Shown here: positions 34,522 to 42,548 of the stretch, one piece after another | Layout: every line of letters starts with the position of its first letter | How positions within the stretch are numbered: the first letter of the stretch is position 1 | NCBI GenBank assembly: GCA_965279075.1 | Contig: CBDIHI010000010.1 | Span: forward strand, 434,001-498,000 | Source: SZAS-79 sp965279075 | GTDB taxonomy: Bacteria > Pseudomonadota > Gammaproteobacteria > Burkholderiales > SG8-39 | DNA: 64,000 nucleotides | Reading direction: 5' to 3' | The notes under the pieces: model-generated | Told to the model about the DNA's origin: nothing | The model's database searches: none | What the model saw: the letters and a program-made list of their open reading frames with translations, nothing else | Translations under genes and position numbers: made by a program

Positions 34522-36569
34522 GCGATCTCCACTATCAGGTTGCCGAGAGCATCCAGCTTCACACGGTTGCCGGGTTCGATGACGGTCGTGCAGTCGAGTT
34601 GCTCGATGATCGCCGGGCCGTCGAAGGCGGCGTTGGCGGGAAGCTTTTCGCGCTGGAAGACGGGCGTGGCCCTGAAGCCGCCATCGAACCAGACTTCGCG
34701 CACGCCGTTTTTTGCACCTGTCAGCGTCGATGCCCGGTCCGAGCGCCCGAGGACGGCGAGGTCGAAGCGCTTCCTCAGCCCGATCACCGCGGTATGCAGG
34801 TTGACGAGGACCGCGCGGATCTCCGGCAGTTCCACGCCGAAGCGCTCGAAGTAAGCCGCGTCGAAGCGCGCCTGCAGGTCCTCGCGCGAGACGCTGGTGC
34901 CTGCCAGCGGGACCGTCAGGATGTGGCTCTGGCCCTGGAACTGCATGTCGGCGAAATGCAGCAGTTTCACGCCTTCGACCGCAACACCTTCGCGAGCGAG
35001 CGTCGCGCGGCCCTCGGCGACCTGCGCCTCCAGCGTCGATTGCACGAGTGCGACATCCAGAGAGGGCAGGGGCTTGTTGATCGTATTCACGTAGTCGTGG
35101 CGCAGGTCGGCCGCGGCGCAGCCCAGCGCGTTGGTGATGCCGGGGCGCATGGGGATCAGCAGGCGGGGGATGCCCAGTTCCTTGGCCAGCGCCGCGGCGT
35201 GCAGCGGTCCCGCGCCGCCGAAGGGAAAGAGCGCGAAGTCCCGCGGGTCGTGGCCCTTGGCGAGCGACACCATGCGGATGGCGCCGGCCATCCTGTCGTT
35301 GGCGATCCGGAGGATGGCCGCCGCCGCGTCAACGGCATCCAATCCGAGCGCCCGGCCGACACGTTCCTCGAAGATGCCCTTGACGTGGCCCAGGCTCACC
35401 GGGTTGTCCACACCGAGCAGCTTGTCCGGGTTCAGCCGCCCGAGCAGCAGGTTGGCGTCGGTGATCGTCGGCTCGGTGCCGCCGCGCCCGTAGCAGATGG
35501 GGCCGGGCATCGCGCCCGCGCTGCGCGGGCCGACCTGCAGCATGCCGGCCTCGGAGATGAACGCAATGGACCCTCCGCCGGCGCCGATGGTATGCACGTC
35601 CACCATCGGCACGTGGATCGGCATGGCGTACTCGATCTCGAGTTCGGCCGACACGGTGGGCACGCCGTCCTTGATCAACCCGACATCCGTCGACGTGCCG
35701 CCCATGTCGTAGGTGATCACGTTGGCCACGCCGGAAGCCGTGGCCGAATAGGCGGCCGCGATGATGCCGGAGGCGGGGCCCGACATCACGGTGTTGACCG
35801 CGGTCTCGGCCACGAGGCCGGCGGCGACCGTCCCCCCGTTGCCCTGCATGACGAGGAGGTCGCGCTTGAAGCCCCGGGCCTTCAGCTCGTCGACGAGCCG
35901 CTGGATGTAGCGGTCGAGGATGGGCTGCACCGAGGCGTTGACCGCCGCGGTGACGCCGCGCTCGTACTCCCGGTACTCCGACAGGATCAGGTGGCCGGCC
36001 GTGACGTAGCGGTTGGGCCAGAGCTCCCTCGCGATGGCCAGGGCCCGCGCCTCGTGCGCGTGGTTGATGTAGCTGTGCAGGAAGTGGATCACCAGCGCTT
36101 CGCAGCCCGCGTCCTTGAGTTGCTGCACGGCGCGGCGGACCGCTGCCTCGTCGAGCGGCGTGACGACGTTGCCGTCGGCGTCGACGCGCTCGGCGACTTC
36201 GAGCCGCAACTCGCGCGGGATGAGCGGCTCGAACCAGCCCGTGAGCCCGTAGGAATTCGGCCGCGTGCGGCGACCGAGTTCCAGCACGTCGCGGAATCCC
36301 TTGGTGGTGACCAGGCCGGTCTTTGCGAGCTTTCGTTCGAGGACCGCGTTGGTCGTCGTCGTCGTGCCGTGCACGACCAGCGCGAGCTCGGACAGGTCGA
36401 GGCCTGCGGATTCGATGGCGGCCAGCACGCCGAAGGCCTGGTTGTGCGGCGTGGTGGGCACCTTGGCCAGGCGCACCGCGCCGCTCGCCGTGTCGATCGC
36501 GATCAGGTCCGTGAACGTGCCGCCCACGTCGATGCCGGCGATCCAGCCGGCGCTGGCTGCTTCAGTCAT
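34518..36569 (-). CDS. hyuA: Hydantoinase A/oxoprolinase family protein
   Basis: 683 residues of normal length. An actin-like ATPase N-terminus (GIDVGGTFTDLIAID, 12-26) is followed by TYDMGGTSTDVGLI and GAGGGSIAF phosphate-binding motifs. The ATP-hydrolysing subunit of N-methylhydantoinase, hydantoinase or oxoprolinase. It works with HyuB, encoded 1.9 kb downstream beyond the diguanylate cyclase gene. It lies 22 nt downstream of livF on the same strand, so transport and ring opening are probably co-expressed. Confidence 0.93.
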   Translation of the reverse strand: MTEAASAGWIAGIDVGGTFTDLIAIDTASGAVRLAKVPTTPHNQAFGVLAAIESAGLDLSELALVVHGTTTTTNAVLERKLAKTGLVTTKGFRDVLELGRRTRPNSYGLTGWFEPLIPRELRLEVAERVDADGNVVTPLDEAAVRRAVQQLKDAGCEALVIHFLHSYINHAHEARALAIARELWPNRYVTAGHLILSEYREYERGVTAAVNASVQPILDRYIQRLVDELKARGFKRDLLVMQGNGGTVAAGLVAETAVNTVMSGPASGIIAAAYSATASGVANVITYDMGGTSTDVGLIKDGVPTVSAELEIEYAMPIHVPMVDVHTIGAGGGSIAFISEAGMLQVGPRSAGAMPGPICYGRGGTEPTITDANLLLGRLNPDKLLGVDNPVSLGHVKGIFEERVGRALGLDAVDAAAAILRIANDRMAGAIRMVSLAKGHDPRDFALFPFGGAGPLHAAALAKELGIPRLLIPMRPGITNALGCAAADLRHDYVNTINKPLPSLDVALVQSTLEAQVAEGRATLAREGVAVEGVKLLHFADMQFQGQSHILTVPLAGTSVSREDLQARFDAAYFERFGVELPEIRAVLVNLHTAVIGLRKRFDLAVLGRSDRASTLTGAKNGVREVWFDGGFRATPVFQREKLPANAAFDGPAIIEQLDCTTVIEPGNRVKLDALGNLIVEIA

Positions 36570-36591
36570 GCGTGTTTCCCATGCGCGGGCC

Positions 36592-37293
36592 TCATACGGA
36601 CAGGTACTGTTCCCGGACGGCGTCGTTGGCGGCCAGTTCGGCCATCGTCCCGCTGTAGCGGATCTGGCCCGTCTCGATGATATAGGCGCGGTCGGCGACG
36701 AGCTGGGCGAAGTGCAGGTTCTGTTCGGAGAGCAGGACGCACAGGCCTTCGCGCTTCAGGTCGCGGATCGTATGCGCCATCTGCTCGACGATCAGGGGCG
36801 AAAGGCCCTCCGAGGGTTCGTCGAGCAGCACGGCCGAGGGGTTGCCCATCAGCGTGCGGGCGATGGTCAGCATCTGCTGCTCGCCGCCGGACATGCGCCC
36901 GCCGCCGCGGTCCTTCATCCGGCCGAGGTTGGGGAACAATTCGAACAGCCGCTCGGGCGTCCAGAAGGCGGCGCCTTCGCGCCGGGGCTGGCGGCCGACC
37001 TCGAGGTTTTCCGTCACGCTGAGGTCGGCGAAGATGCGCCGGTCCTCGGGCACGTAGCCGAGGCCCAGCCGCGCGACCTGGAACGGCTCCATCCCGTCGA
37101 TGCGCACACCCTGGAAAAGGATTTCGCCCTTCAGCGGCCGCACCAGGCCCATCGTGGCCTTCATCGTCGTGGACTTGCCGGCGCCGTTGCGGCCGAGCAG
37201 CACCACCACCTCGCCGGGCCCGGCCTGGAACGCCACGTCGAAGAGGATGTGCGCCTGCCCGTAGGCGGCGTCGAGCCCGCGCACCTCAAGCAT
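36592..37293 (-). CDS. livF: ABC transporter ATP-binding protein LivF-type
   Basis: 233 residues. Walker A GRNGAGKST, a signature in RMSGGEQQMLTIARTL and Walker B AVLLDEPSEGL. The SGGEQQM pattern and the length are LivF-like. Its start overlaps the livG stop by 8 nt. Confidence 0.93.
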   Translation of the reverse strand: MLEVRGLDAAYGQAHILFDVAFQAGPGEVVVLLGRNGAGKSTTMKATMGLVRPLKGEILFQGVRIDGMEPFQVARLGLGYVPEDRRIFADLSVTENLEVGRQPRREGAAFWTPERLFELFPNLGRMKDRGGGRMSGGEQQMLTIARTLMGNPSAVLLDEPSEGLSPLIVEQMAHTIRDLKREGLCVLLSEQNLHFAQLVADRAYIIETGQIRYSGTMAELAANDAVREQYLSV

Positions 37294-38053
37294 GGGCCGC
37301 CCCGAATGTGGTTCCGCTGCCGAGGTAAACCTCCCTGACCTTCGGGTGCGCGCGAACCTCGTCGGGCTTTCCTTCGGCGATCAGTTCACCTCCGGCGAGC
37401 ACGATGACGCGGTCGGCATGCGCGAACACCACGTCCATGTCGTGCTCGGTGAAGAGCACCGCGATGTTCGAGTCGCGGGCGAGGTCCGCGGCCAGCTGCA
37501 TGAGCTCGTTCCTCTCGCGCGGCGCCATGCCGGCGGTCGGTTCGTCCATGAGCAGCAGGCGGGGCTGGTTGGCCAGGGCCACCGCCAGCTCGATGCGCTT
37601 GAGGTCGCCGTAGGCCAGCACCGCGCAGGGGCGGTCGGCCTGCGCGAGCATGCCGACGCGCGCGAGCAGCGCTTCGGCTTCGGGGACGCAGGCACGCGTC
37701 GCGATCGACGTTACGGATCCCAGCTGCTTGTGGTGCGAGAGCAGCGCCATCTGCACGTTCTCGCGCACCGTCATCGAGGCGAAGGTCGCCGTGATCTGGA
37801 AGGTGCGGCCCACGCCGAGCCGCCAGATCTCGCGCGGTTTCAGGCCGGCGATCGTGCGCCCTTCGAATTCGATGCTGCCGCTGTCGGCGGCGATCTGGCC
37901 GTTCAGCATGTTGAAGCAGGTGGTCTTGCCGGCGCCGTTCGGGCCGATCAGCGCGAGGAGTTCCCCGGCGGCGACGTCAAAGGAGACATTCGACACGGCT
38001 TGCACGCCGCCGTAGGCCTTGGAAAGCCGCCTGACCTGGAGGACGCCACTCAT
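37286..38053 (-). CDS. livG: ABC transporter ATP-binding protein LivG-type
   Basis: 255 residues from the ATG at 38053. Walker A GPNGAGKTT, a signature segment LAYGDLKRIELAVAL (the LivG variant without LSGGQ) and Walker B LLLMDEPTAGM. A longer open frame to 39595 on this strand is a shadow of the permease gene. The ATG overlaps the permease stop by 4 nt. Confidence 0.93.
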   Translation of the reverse strand: MSGVLQVRRLSKAYGGVQAVSNVSFDVAAGELLALIGPNGAGKTTCFNMLNGQIAADSGSIEFEGRTIAGLKPREIWRLGVGRTFQITATFASMTVRENVQMALLSHHKQLGSVTSIATRACVPEAEALLARVGMLAQADRPCAVLAYGDLKRIELAVALANQPRLLLMDEPTAGMAPRERNELMQLAADLARDSNIAVLFTEHDMDVVFAHADRVIVLAGGELIAEGKPDEVRAHPKVREVYLGSGTTFGAAHA

Positions 38054-39942
38054 GGGGCCCCCTTGGCGCCTGCGCCCCGGCGTGACAGCCGCTGCCCTAT
38101 GAAACCCGCAACGCCGCCCGGGAAAACGAGCACCAGCACGAGGATCACGGCGCCCAGCACCGCCCGCCAGTAGTCGATCTCGCGCGCCACCGCGTCCTGC
38201 AGCCAGGTGAAGAGCGCCGCGCCCCAGACCGGGCCGGTGAGGTTCTGCATGCCGCCGAGCAGCACCATCACCAGCCCGTCCACGGACCGCGGCACGGCCA
38301 TGGACTCGGGCGAGATCGACCCCTTGGAGAAGGCCGACAACGAACCCGCCACGCCCGCGGCGAGGCCGGCGATCACGAAGGCACCCCACTGGCGGGCATG
38401 CACGTCGATGCCGATGGCGTCGGCGCGCAGGGGCGAATCGCGCCCTGCGCGCATCGCATAGCCGAACGGCGCGTACAGGATTCGCCAGAGCACGAAGATG
38501 CCGGTGCCGCAGCCGGCCAGCGCCAGGTAGTAATAGGCGGTCTTCGAGGCGAGCCACGGCGCGGGCCAGATGCCGATCAGTCCGTTGGAGCCGCCGGTGA
38601 CGGCATCCCACTGGAATACGATCGACCAGGCGATTTGCGCGAACGCAAGCGTCAGCATCGCGAGGTAGACCCCGGAGAGCCGCACGCAGAACCAGCCGAA
38701 CACCAGCGCGCCGATCCCGGCAAGGAGGGGGCCGGCGAGCAGGCCGACTTCCATCGCCGCGCCGCTCTTGACGATGAGGCCCGCGCCGTAGGCGCCGAGG
38801 CCGAAGTAGGCCGCGTGGCCGAACGAATGCATGCCGCCGGGGCCCATGATGAAGTACAGGCTCACCGAGAACAGCGCGAACACCATGATGTCGATCAGCA
38901 GCACCAGCGCATAGCCGGAGAAGAACACCGGCACGAGCGCTAGCACGGCGAGGAGGCCCAGCAGCGCGCGGACCGCGGCCGGGGAGGGCAGGGCCAAAGG
39001 CGCTTCCACGGCGGCGCTGCCGCGGGGAACGGACTGCTGCCGGCCGAGCAGGCCCCAGGGACGGATCACCAGCACCACCGCCATCACGATGAACTCCACG
39101 ACCAGCGTGAGCTTGGAGAACGAGAGCACATGGCCGAACCAGGTCACGTCGCCGATGCCGATGCAGAAAGCCTTGATCTCGGCGATCAGCAGCGCCGCGA
39201 GGAAGGCGCCGCCGATCGATCCGAGGCCGCCCACGACGACGACCACGAAGGCGTCCGAGATCACGGAGAGGTCCATGAACAGGTTGGCCGGCTCGCGCGG
39301 GATCTGCAGCGAGCCGCCCAGGCCCGCGAGCAGCGACCCCAGCGCGAACACGCCGGTGAACAGCCATTTCTGGTTCACGCCGAGCGCGCCCGCCATCTCG
39401 CGGTCCTCGGTCGCGGCGCGTACCAGCGTGCCCCAGCGCGTGCGCGTGAGGAGGGCCCAGAGCGCCGCGAGCACCACGGGACCCAGCACGATCAGGAACA
39501 GGTCGTACTCCGGGAACTGCCGCCCGGCGATCTCGACCGCGCCGCCCATGCCCGGCGCGCGCGGGCCGAGCAGGTCTTCGGGCCCCCAGGCCCACAAAGC
39601 GAAATCCTTGACGATCAGCACCAGCGCGAACGTCGCCAGCAGTTGCAGCAACTCCGGCGCCGCATAGATCCTGCGCAGCAGGAGCATCTCCACCAGCGCG
39701 CCGAACACGGCCACTACCAGGCCGGCCAGCAGAACCGCGGCCCAGAACCCCAGAGGGCCGCGGCCGAAGAACTGGATCAGGCTGTACGCGACGTAGGTAC
39801 CCAGCATGTAGAGCGAGCCGTGCGCGAAGTTGACGATCCGCGTCACGCCGAAGATCAGCGACAGGCCGGCCGCGACGAGGAACAGCGAGCTCGCGCTGGC
39901 GAGGCCGTTCAGGAACTGGATGAGGATCGCGGACGCGGACAT
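38050..39942 (-). CDS. livHM: Fused LivH-LivM permease
   Basis: 630 residues joining two permeases that are usually separate. Residues 1-290 are LivH-like (GLSLIFGVTRIVNFAHGSLYML) and about 320-620 are LivM-like (FALFSVSLYFIMGPGGMHSFGHAAYFGLGAY split over two helices). A single chain would form the whole membrane channel of the ABC importer. It lies downstream of the binding protein gene, with an intrinsic terminator between. Confidence 0.92.
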   Translation of the reverse strand: MSASAILIQFLNGLASASSLFLVAAGLSLIFGVTRIVNFAHGSLYMLGTYVAYSLIQFFGRGPLGFWAAVLLAGLVVAVFGALVEMLLLRRIYAAPELLQLLATFALVLIVKDFALWAWGPEDLLGPRAPGMGGAVEIAGRQFPEYDLFLIVLGPVVLAALWALLTRTRWGTLVRAATEDREMAGALGVNQKWLFTGVFALGSLLAGLGGSLQIPREPANLFMDLSVISDAFVVVVVGGLGSIGGAFLAALLIAEIKAFCIGIGDVTWFGHVLSFSKLTLVVEFIVMAVVLVIRPWGLLGRQQSVPRGSAAVEAPLALPSPAAVRALLGLLAVLALVPVFFSGYALVLLIDIMVFALFSVSLYFIMGPGGMHSFGHAAYFGLGAYGAGLIVKSGAAMEVGLLAGPLLAGIGALVFGWFCVRLSGVYLAMLTLAFAQIAWSIVFQWDAVTGGSNGLIGIWPAPWLASKTAYYYLALAGCGTGIFVLWRILYAPFGYAMRAGRDSPLRADAIGIDVHARQWGAFVIAGLAAGVAGSLSAFSKGSISPESMAVPRSVDGLVMVLLGGMQNLTGPVWGAALFTWLQDAVAREIDYWRAVLGAVILVLVLVFPGGVAGFIGQRLSRRGAGAKGAP

Positions 39943-39975
39943 TGCGAATCAGGAGGAGCGCATGCTCGACGGCAG

Positions 39976-40012
39976 AAATAAAAACCGGGCAGCCTCAACC
40001 GAAGCCACCCGG
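39976..40012 (-). terminator. Intrinsic terminator between binding-protein and permease genes
   Basis: On the minus strand: stem CCGGG...CCCGG with an inner GCTTC/GAGGC stem and GGTT loop, followed by TTTTTATTT. It should stop most transcripts after the binding protein gene and let a minority reach livHM-livG-livF, a normal way to make excess binding protein. Confidence 0.75.
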
Positions 40013-40020
40013 GGGGTCTG

Positions 40021-40042
40021 AGGGGGGAGGTTCATCCCCCCT
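40021..40042 (-). repeat. Second hairpin after the binding protein gene
   Basis: A perfect 8-bp stem AGGGGGGA/TCCCCCCT with a 6-nt loop between the stop of the binding protein gene and the terminator. Probably part of the 3' end structure that stabilises the mRNA. Confidence 0.55.
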
Positions 40043-40049
40043 TCAATAC

Positions 40050-41246
40050 CTAGTCTTTTCTCATCGCCTTGACCTCTTCGAACGGCGGCATGAACAGCGC
40101 GCCGTCGGCGAAGCGCCAGTCGACCATCACGCCCACGCCGTTCTTCTTGGCGAGCCTGCCGACGTAGGCGCCCATGGTGGACTGGTGGTCGACCGGGCGG
40201 TAGACGATGGGCCCGATGGGCGTGCTCATCTCGAGGCCCTTCATGGCGGCGATCATCTTCTCGGTGTCCACCGAGCCCGCCTTCTTGATCATGTTGGCCA
40301 CCGAGTACATGGTCGAGTAGCCCACGATCGATCCCAGGCGCGGGTAGTCCTTGTACTTGGCCTGGTAGGCGGCGAGGAACTTCTGGTGCTCGGGGGTCTT
40401 GATCTCGTTCCACGGGTAGCCGGTCACGTACCAGCCTTCGGGGGTCTCGTCCTTGAGGGGATCGAGGTACTCGGGCTCGCCCGCGAGCAGGTTGAACACC
40501 ACGGTGTTCTTGAACAGGCCGCGGGTGTGGCCTTCGCGCACGAACTTCTGCAGGTCCGGCCCGAAGAGCGAGGAGAAGATCGCGTCGGGCTTGGCATCCA
40601 CCAAAGCCTGCACCACGGCGCCGGCGTCGATCTTGCCGAGCGGCGGCGCCTGCTCGCCCACGAACTGCACGCCGGGCTGGGCCTTGGACATCAGTTTCTT
40701 GAACGAGGCCGTGGCCGACTGGCCGTATTCGTAGTTGGGATAGACGATGGCCCACTTGGCTTTCTTCAGCTTGACCGCTTCGGGGACCAGCATGGCGGTC
40801 TGCATGTAGGTGGAGGGGCGCAGGCGGAAGGTGTAGCGGTTGCCGTTCTCCCAGACGATCTTGTCGGTCAGCGGTTCGGCCGCGACGAAGACCATCTTGC
40901 GCTGGTTGGCGAGGTTCGAGACCGCGAGGCCTATGTGCGAGGGGAACGTGCCCATCAGCAGGCTGACGTTCTCGCGCGCGATCAGTTCCTCGGCCACGCG
41001 CACCGCATCGCCGGGGTTGCCGTTGTCGTCGCGCGAAATCACCTCGATCTTGCGGCCGAGCACGCCGCCCGACTTGTTGATCTCCTCCAGCGCGAGTTCC
41101 CAGCCCTTCTTGTACGGGTCGAGGAAGGCGGTGAACACCTTGTAGCTGTTCAGTTCGCCGACCTTGATCGGCTGCGCCTGGGCGAGGCCGCTGAACAGGG
41201 CCGTCGCGGCGCCAAGGGCGGCCAGCGTTGCATGCAGACGTTTCAT
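40050..41246 (-). CDS. livK: Periplasmic substrate-binding protein, LivK type
   Basis: 398 residues with a signal peptide (cleavage expected after GLAQA, residue 24). Type I periplasmic binding fold as in amide/branched-chain amino-acid binding proteins (VGELNSYKVF, GWELALEEINKSGGVLGRKIEVI, MAAMKGLEMSTPIGPIV split). Ligands of this family include amino acids, amides, urea and aromatic acids. Neighbouring N-heterocycle and hydantoin genes suggest a cyclic nitrogen compound; inference. GGGAG precedes the ATG. Confidence 0.92.
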   Translation of the reverse strand: MKRLHATLAALGAATALFSGLAQAQPIKVGELNSYKVFTAFLDPYKKGWELALEEINKSGGVLGRKIEVISRDDNGNPGDAVRVAEELIARENVSLLMGTFPSHIGLAVSNLANQRKMVFVAAEPLTDKIVWENGNRYTFRLRPSTYMQTAMLVPEAVKLKKAKWAIVYPNYEYGQSATASFKKLMSKAQPGVQFVGEQAPPLGKIDAGAVVQALVDAKPDAIFSSLFGPDLQKFVREGHTRGLFKNTVVFNLLAGEPEYLDPLKDETPEGWYVTGYPWNEIKTPEHQKFLAAYQAKYKDYPRLGSIVGYSTMYSVANMIKKAGSVDTEKMIAAMKGLEMSTPIGPIVYRPVDHQSTMGAYVGRLAKKNGVGVMVDWRFADGALFMPPFEEVKAMRKD

Positions 41247-41289
41247 CTTCTACTCCCTCTGGGTTGTTGCTGGGAATGGTACTCCAACC

Positions 41290-41691
41290 TCAGGCCCGGT
41301 CGTTGCGCCGCGCCACCGCCTGCCTGAGCGCCGGCAGGAAGATCCTTTCGTAGTCGTTGGTGCCGATCACGCTCCACGCCACCTGGCCGTTGACCAGGAG
41401 GACGAACCGCGGCACGCCGCGCATCGGCCCGAGCTTTCTCGCCAGCCACTTGATCTCGTCCGGGTAGTGCCGTTCCACGATCGGCAATCGCAGGGTCTCG
41501 CCCCTGACCTCGTAGTAGCGCACCGCCTTGCCTTCCGCGGAGGCCAGCAGTTCGCCCTTGGCACGGGCCTCCCAGTGCTGGCAGTAGGGGCAGTCGTTGG
41601 TGCCGAGGTAGACGACTGCGATGTCGTCCGCGGCGCCAACCGGGCCGATGCAGCAAAGGAACGCGAGCAGGGCGAGGAAGCGCTTCAGCAT
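41290..41691 (-). CDS. Exported thioredoxin-fold protein
   Basis: 133 residues from the ATG at 41691, with a signal peptide (1-20, LLAFLCCIGPVGA) and the redox motif CPYC (Cys34, Cys37) in GTNDCPYCQHW, then GVPRFVLLVNG. A small periplasmic thiol-disulfide protein. It overlaps the UPF0280 stop by 7 nt, so it is the last gene of the molybdenum-hydroxylase operon. It may help with maturation of an exported partner. Confidence 0.82.
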   Translation of the reverse strand: MLKRFLALLAFLCCIGPVGAADDIAVVYLGTNDCPYCQHWEARAKGELLASAEGKAVRYYEVRGETLRLPIVERHYPDEIKWLARKLGPMRGVPRFVLLVNGQVAWSVIGTNDYERIFLPALRQAVARRNDRA

Positions 41692-42548
41692 TTGAGTTCG
41701 ACCCGGTGCTGGCCAGGCCTTTCGCGCACCGAGCGCCAGTCGCCCGCGAGGCTCATCAGCGCGTCCTCGATCAGGCCCCGGCTGCGCAGTTCGCGCGCGC
41801 AGGCCAACCCGGATTCCAGGGCTTCGTGGACCGCCTCGGGCGGCAGCGCGCCGACACCGGTGGTTACCGGCAGGTCGCCGAGGTCGGTGTCCTCCTTGAC
41901 CACGCGGGCCGGAACCCGGCGGACCGCCGGGTGCTCGACGTTGACGGCATTCGCGATCATCGTCGCCGCAGCGTCGGCCGCCGCCGCCGTCTCCGCGAGC
42001 ACGGTGACGGAATCGGCAATGCCGAGCGACTGCGAGCGCCCGCGCCATCCCGAGGTGGCGATGCCGCGCACGGGATCGCTGCTGTGCACGATGAGGCCGC
42101 CGTCGAGCGTAAGGACCGTCGGATTCTCCGCGATCCCGATGTTGAACTCGGCGTAGCCGGTCAGGTGCAGGGCGATGTCGCCCCCGTTGTTGACATAGGC
42201 CTTGTGCAGCCCGCGTCCGAGCACCATCGCTGCGAGGAGTTCGTCCGCGACGGCCCCAGCCACCGCGGCCATCGGCGTGATGAAGACTTCCCGATGGGGC
42301 CACACGGCAGCGACCATGCGCTTTGCGACCAGCCCGCGCACCAGCGGGTGCGCGGCGCCCACCGGGGCGCGCAGCATCGCGAGTTCCTTCACCAGCGAGG
42401 GCAGGATGTCCTCGAAACGGCGGGTGGCCTGCGTGTACGCGGCGTCGACTTCGTCTCTGTCGCCGAGCGCCTCCACGATGCAGTCGATCGGGCCGTGCTG
42501 CAGGTGCAGCCGGCCGTCGGCGAACCGCATCGAGGCGGGGGCACTCAC
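41685..42548 (-). CDS. UPF0280 family (ApbE-like) protein
   Basis: 287 residues from a GTG that overlaps the upstream stop (GTGA). Fits UPF0280: YVNNGGDIALHL, GGLIVHSSDPVRGIATSGWRGRS and DSVTVLAETAAAADAAATMIANAV. The fold is related to ApbE FAD/FMN transferases, and the NNGGDIA segment corresponds to the ApbE nucleotide site. It may attach or insert a flavin in a neighbouring redox protein; not proven. From memory it is a regular companion of 6-hydroxynicotinate-reductase-like genes. Confidence 0.85.
   Translation of the reverse strand: MSAPASMRFADGRLHLQHGPIDCIVEALGDRDEVDAAYTQATRRFEDILPSLVKELAMLRAPVGAAHPLVRGLVAKRMVAAVWPHREVFITPMAAVAGAVADELLAAMVLGRGLHKAYVNNGGDIALHLTGYAEFNIGIAENPTVLTLDGGLIVHSSDPVRGIATSGWRGRSQSLGIADSVTVLAETAAAADAAATMIANAVNVEHPAVRRVPARVVKEDTDLGDLPVTTGVGALPPEAVHEALESGLACARELRSRGLIEDALMSLAGDWRSVRERPGQHRVELKC

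Noticed and set aside
34515..36680. 721-codon open frame on the plus strand
   Set aside because: Antisense to hyuA, which has full-length family similarity.
37286..39595. 769-codon frame that would fuse extra sequence to LivG
   Set aside because: The N-terminal part is an out-of-frame reading of the permease; LivG starts at 38053 with a 4-nt overlap.
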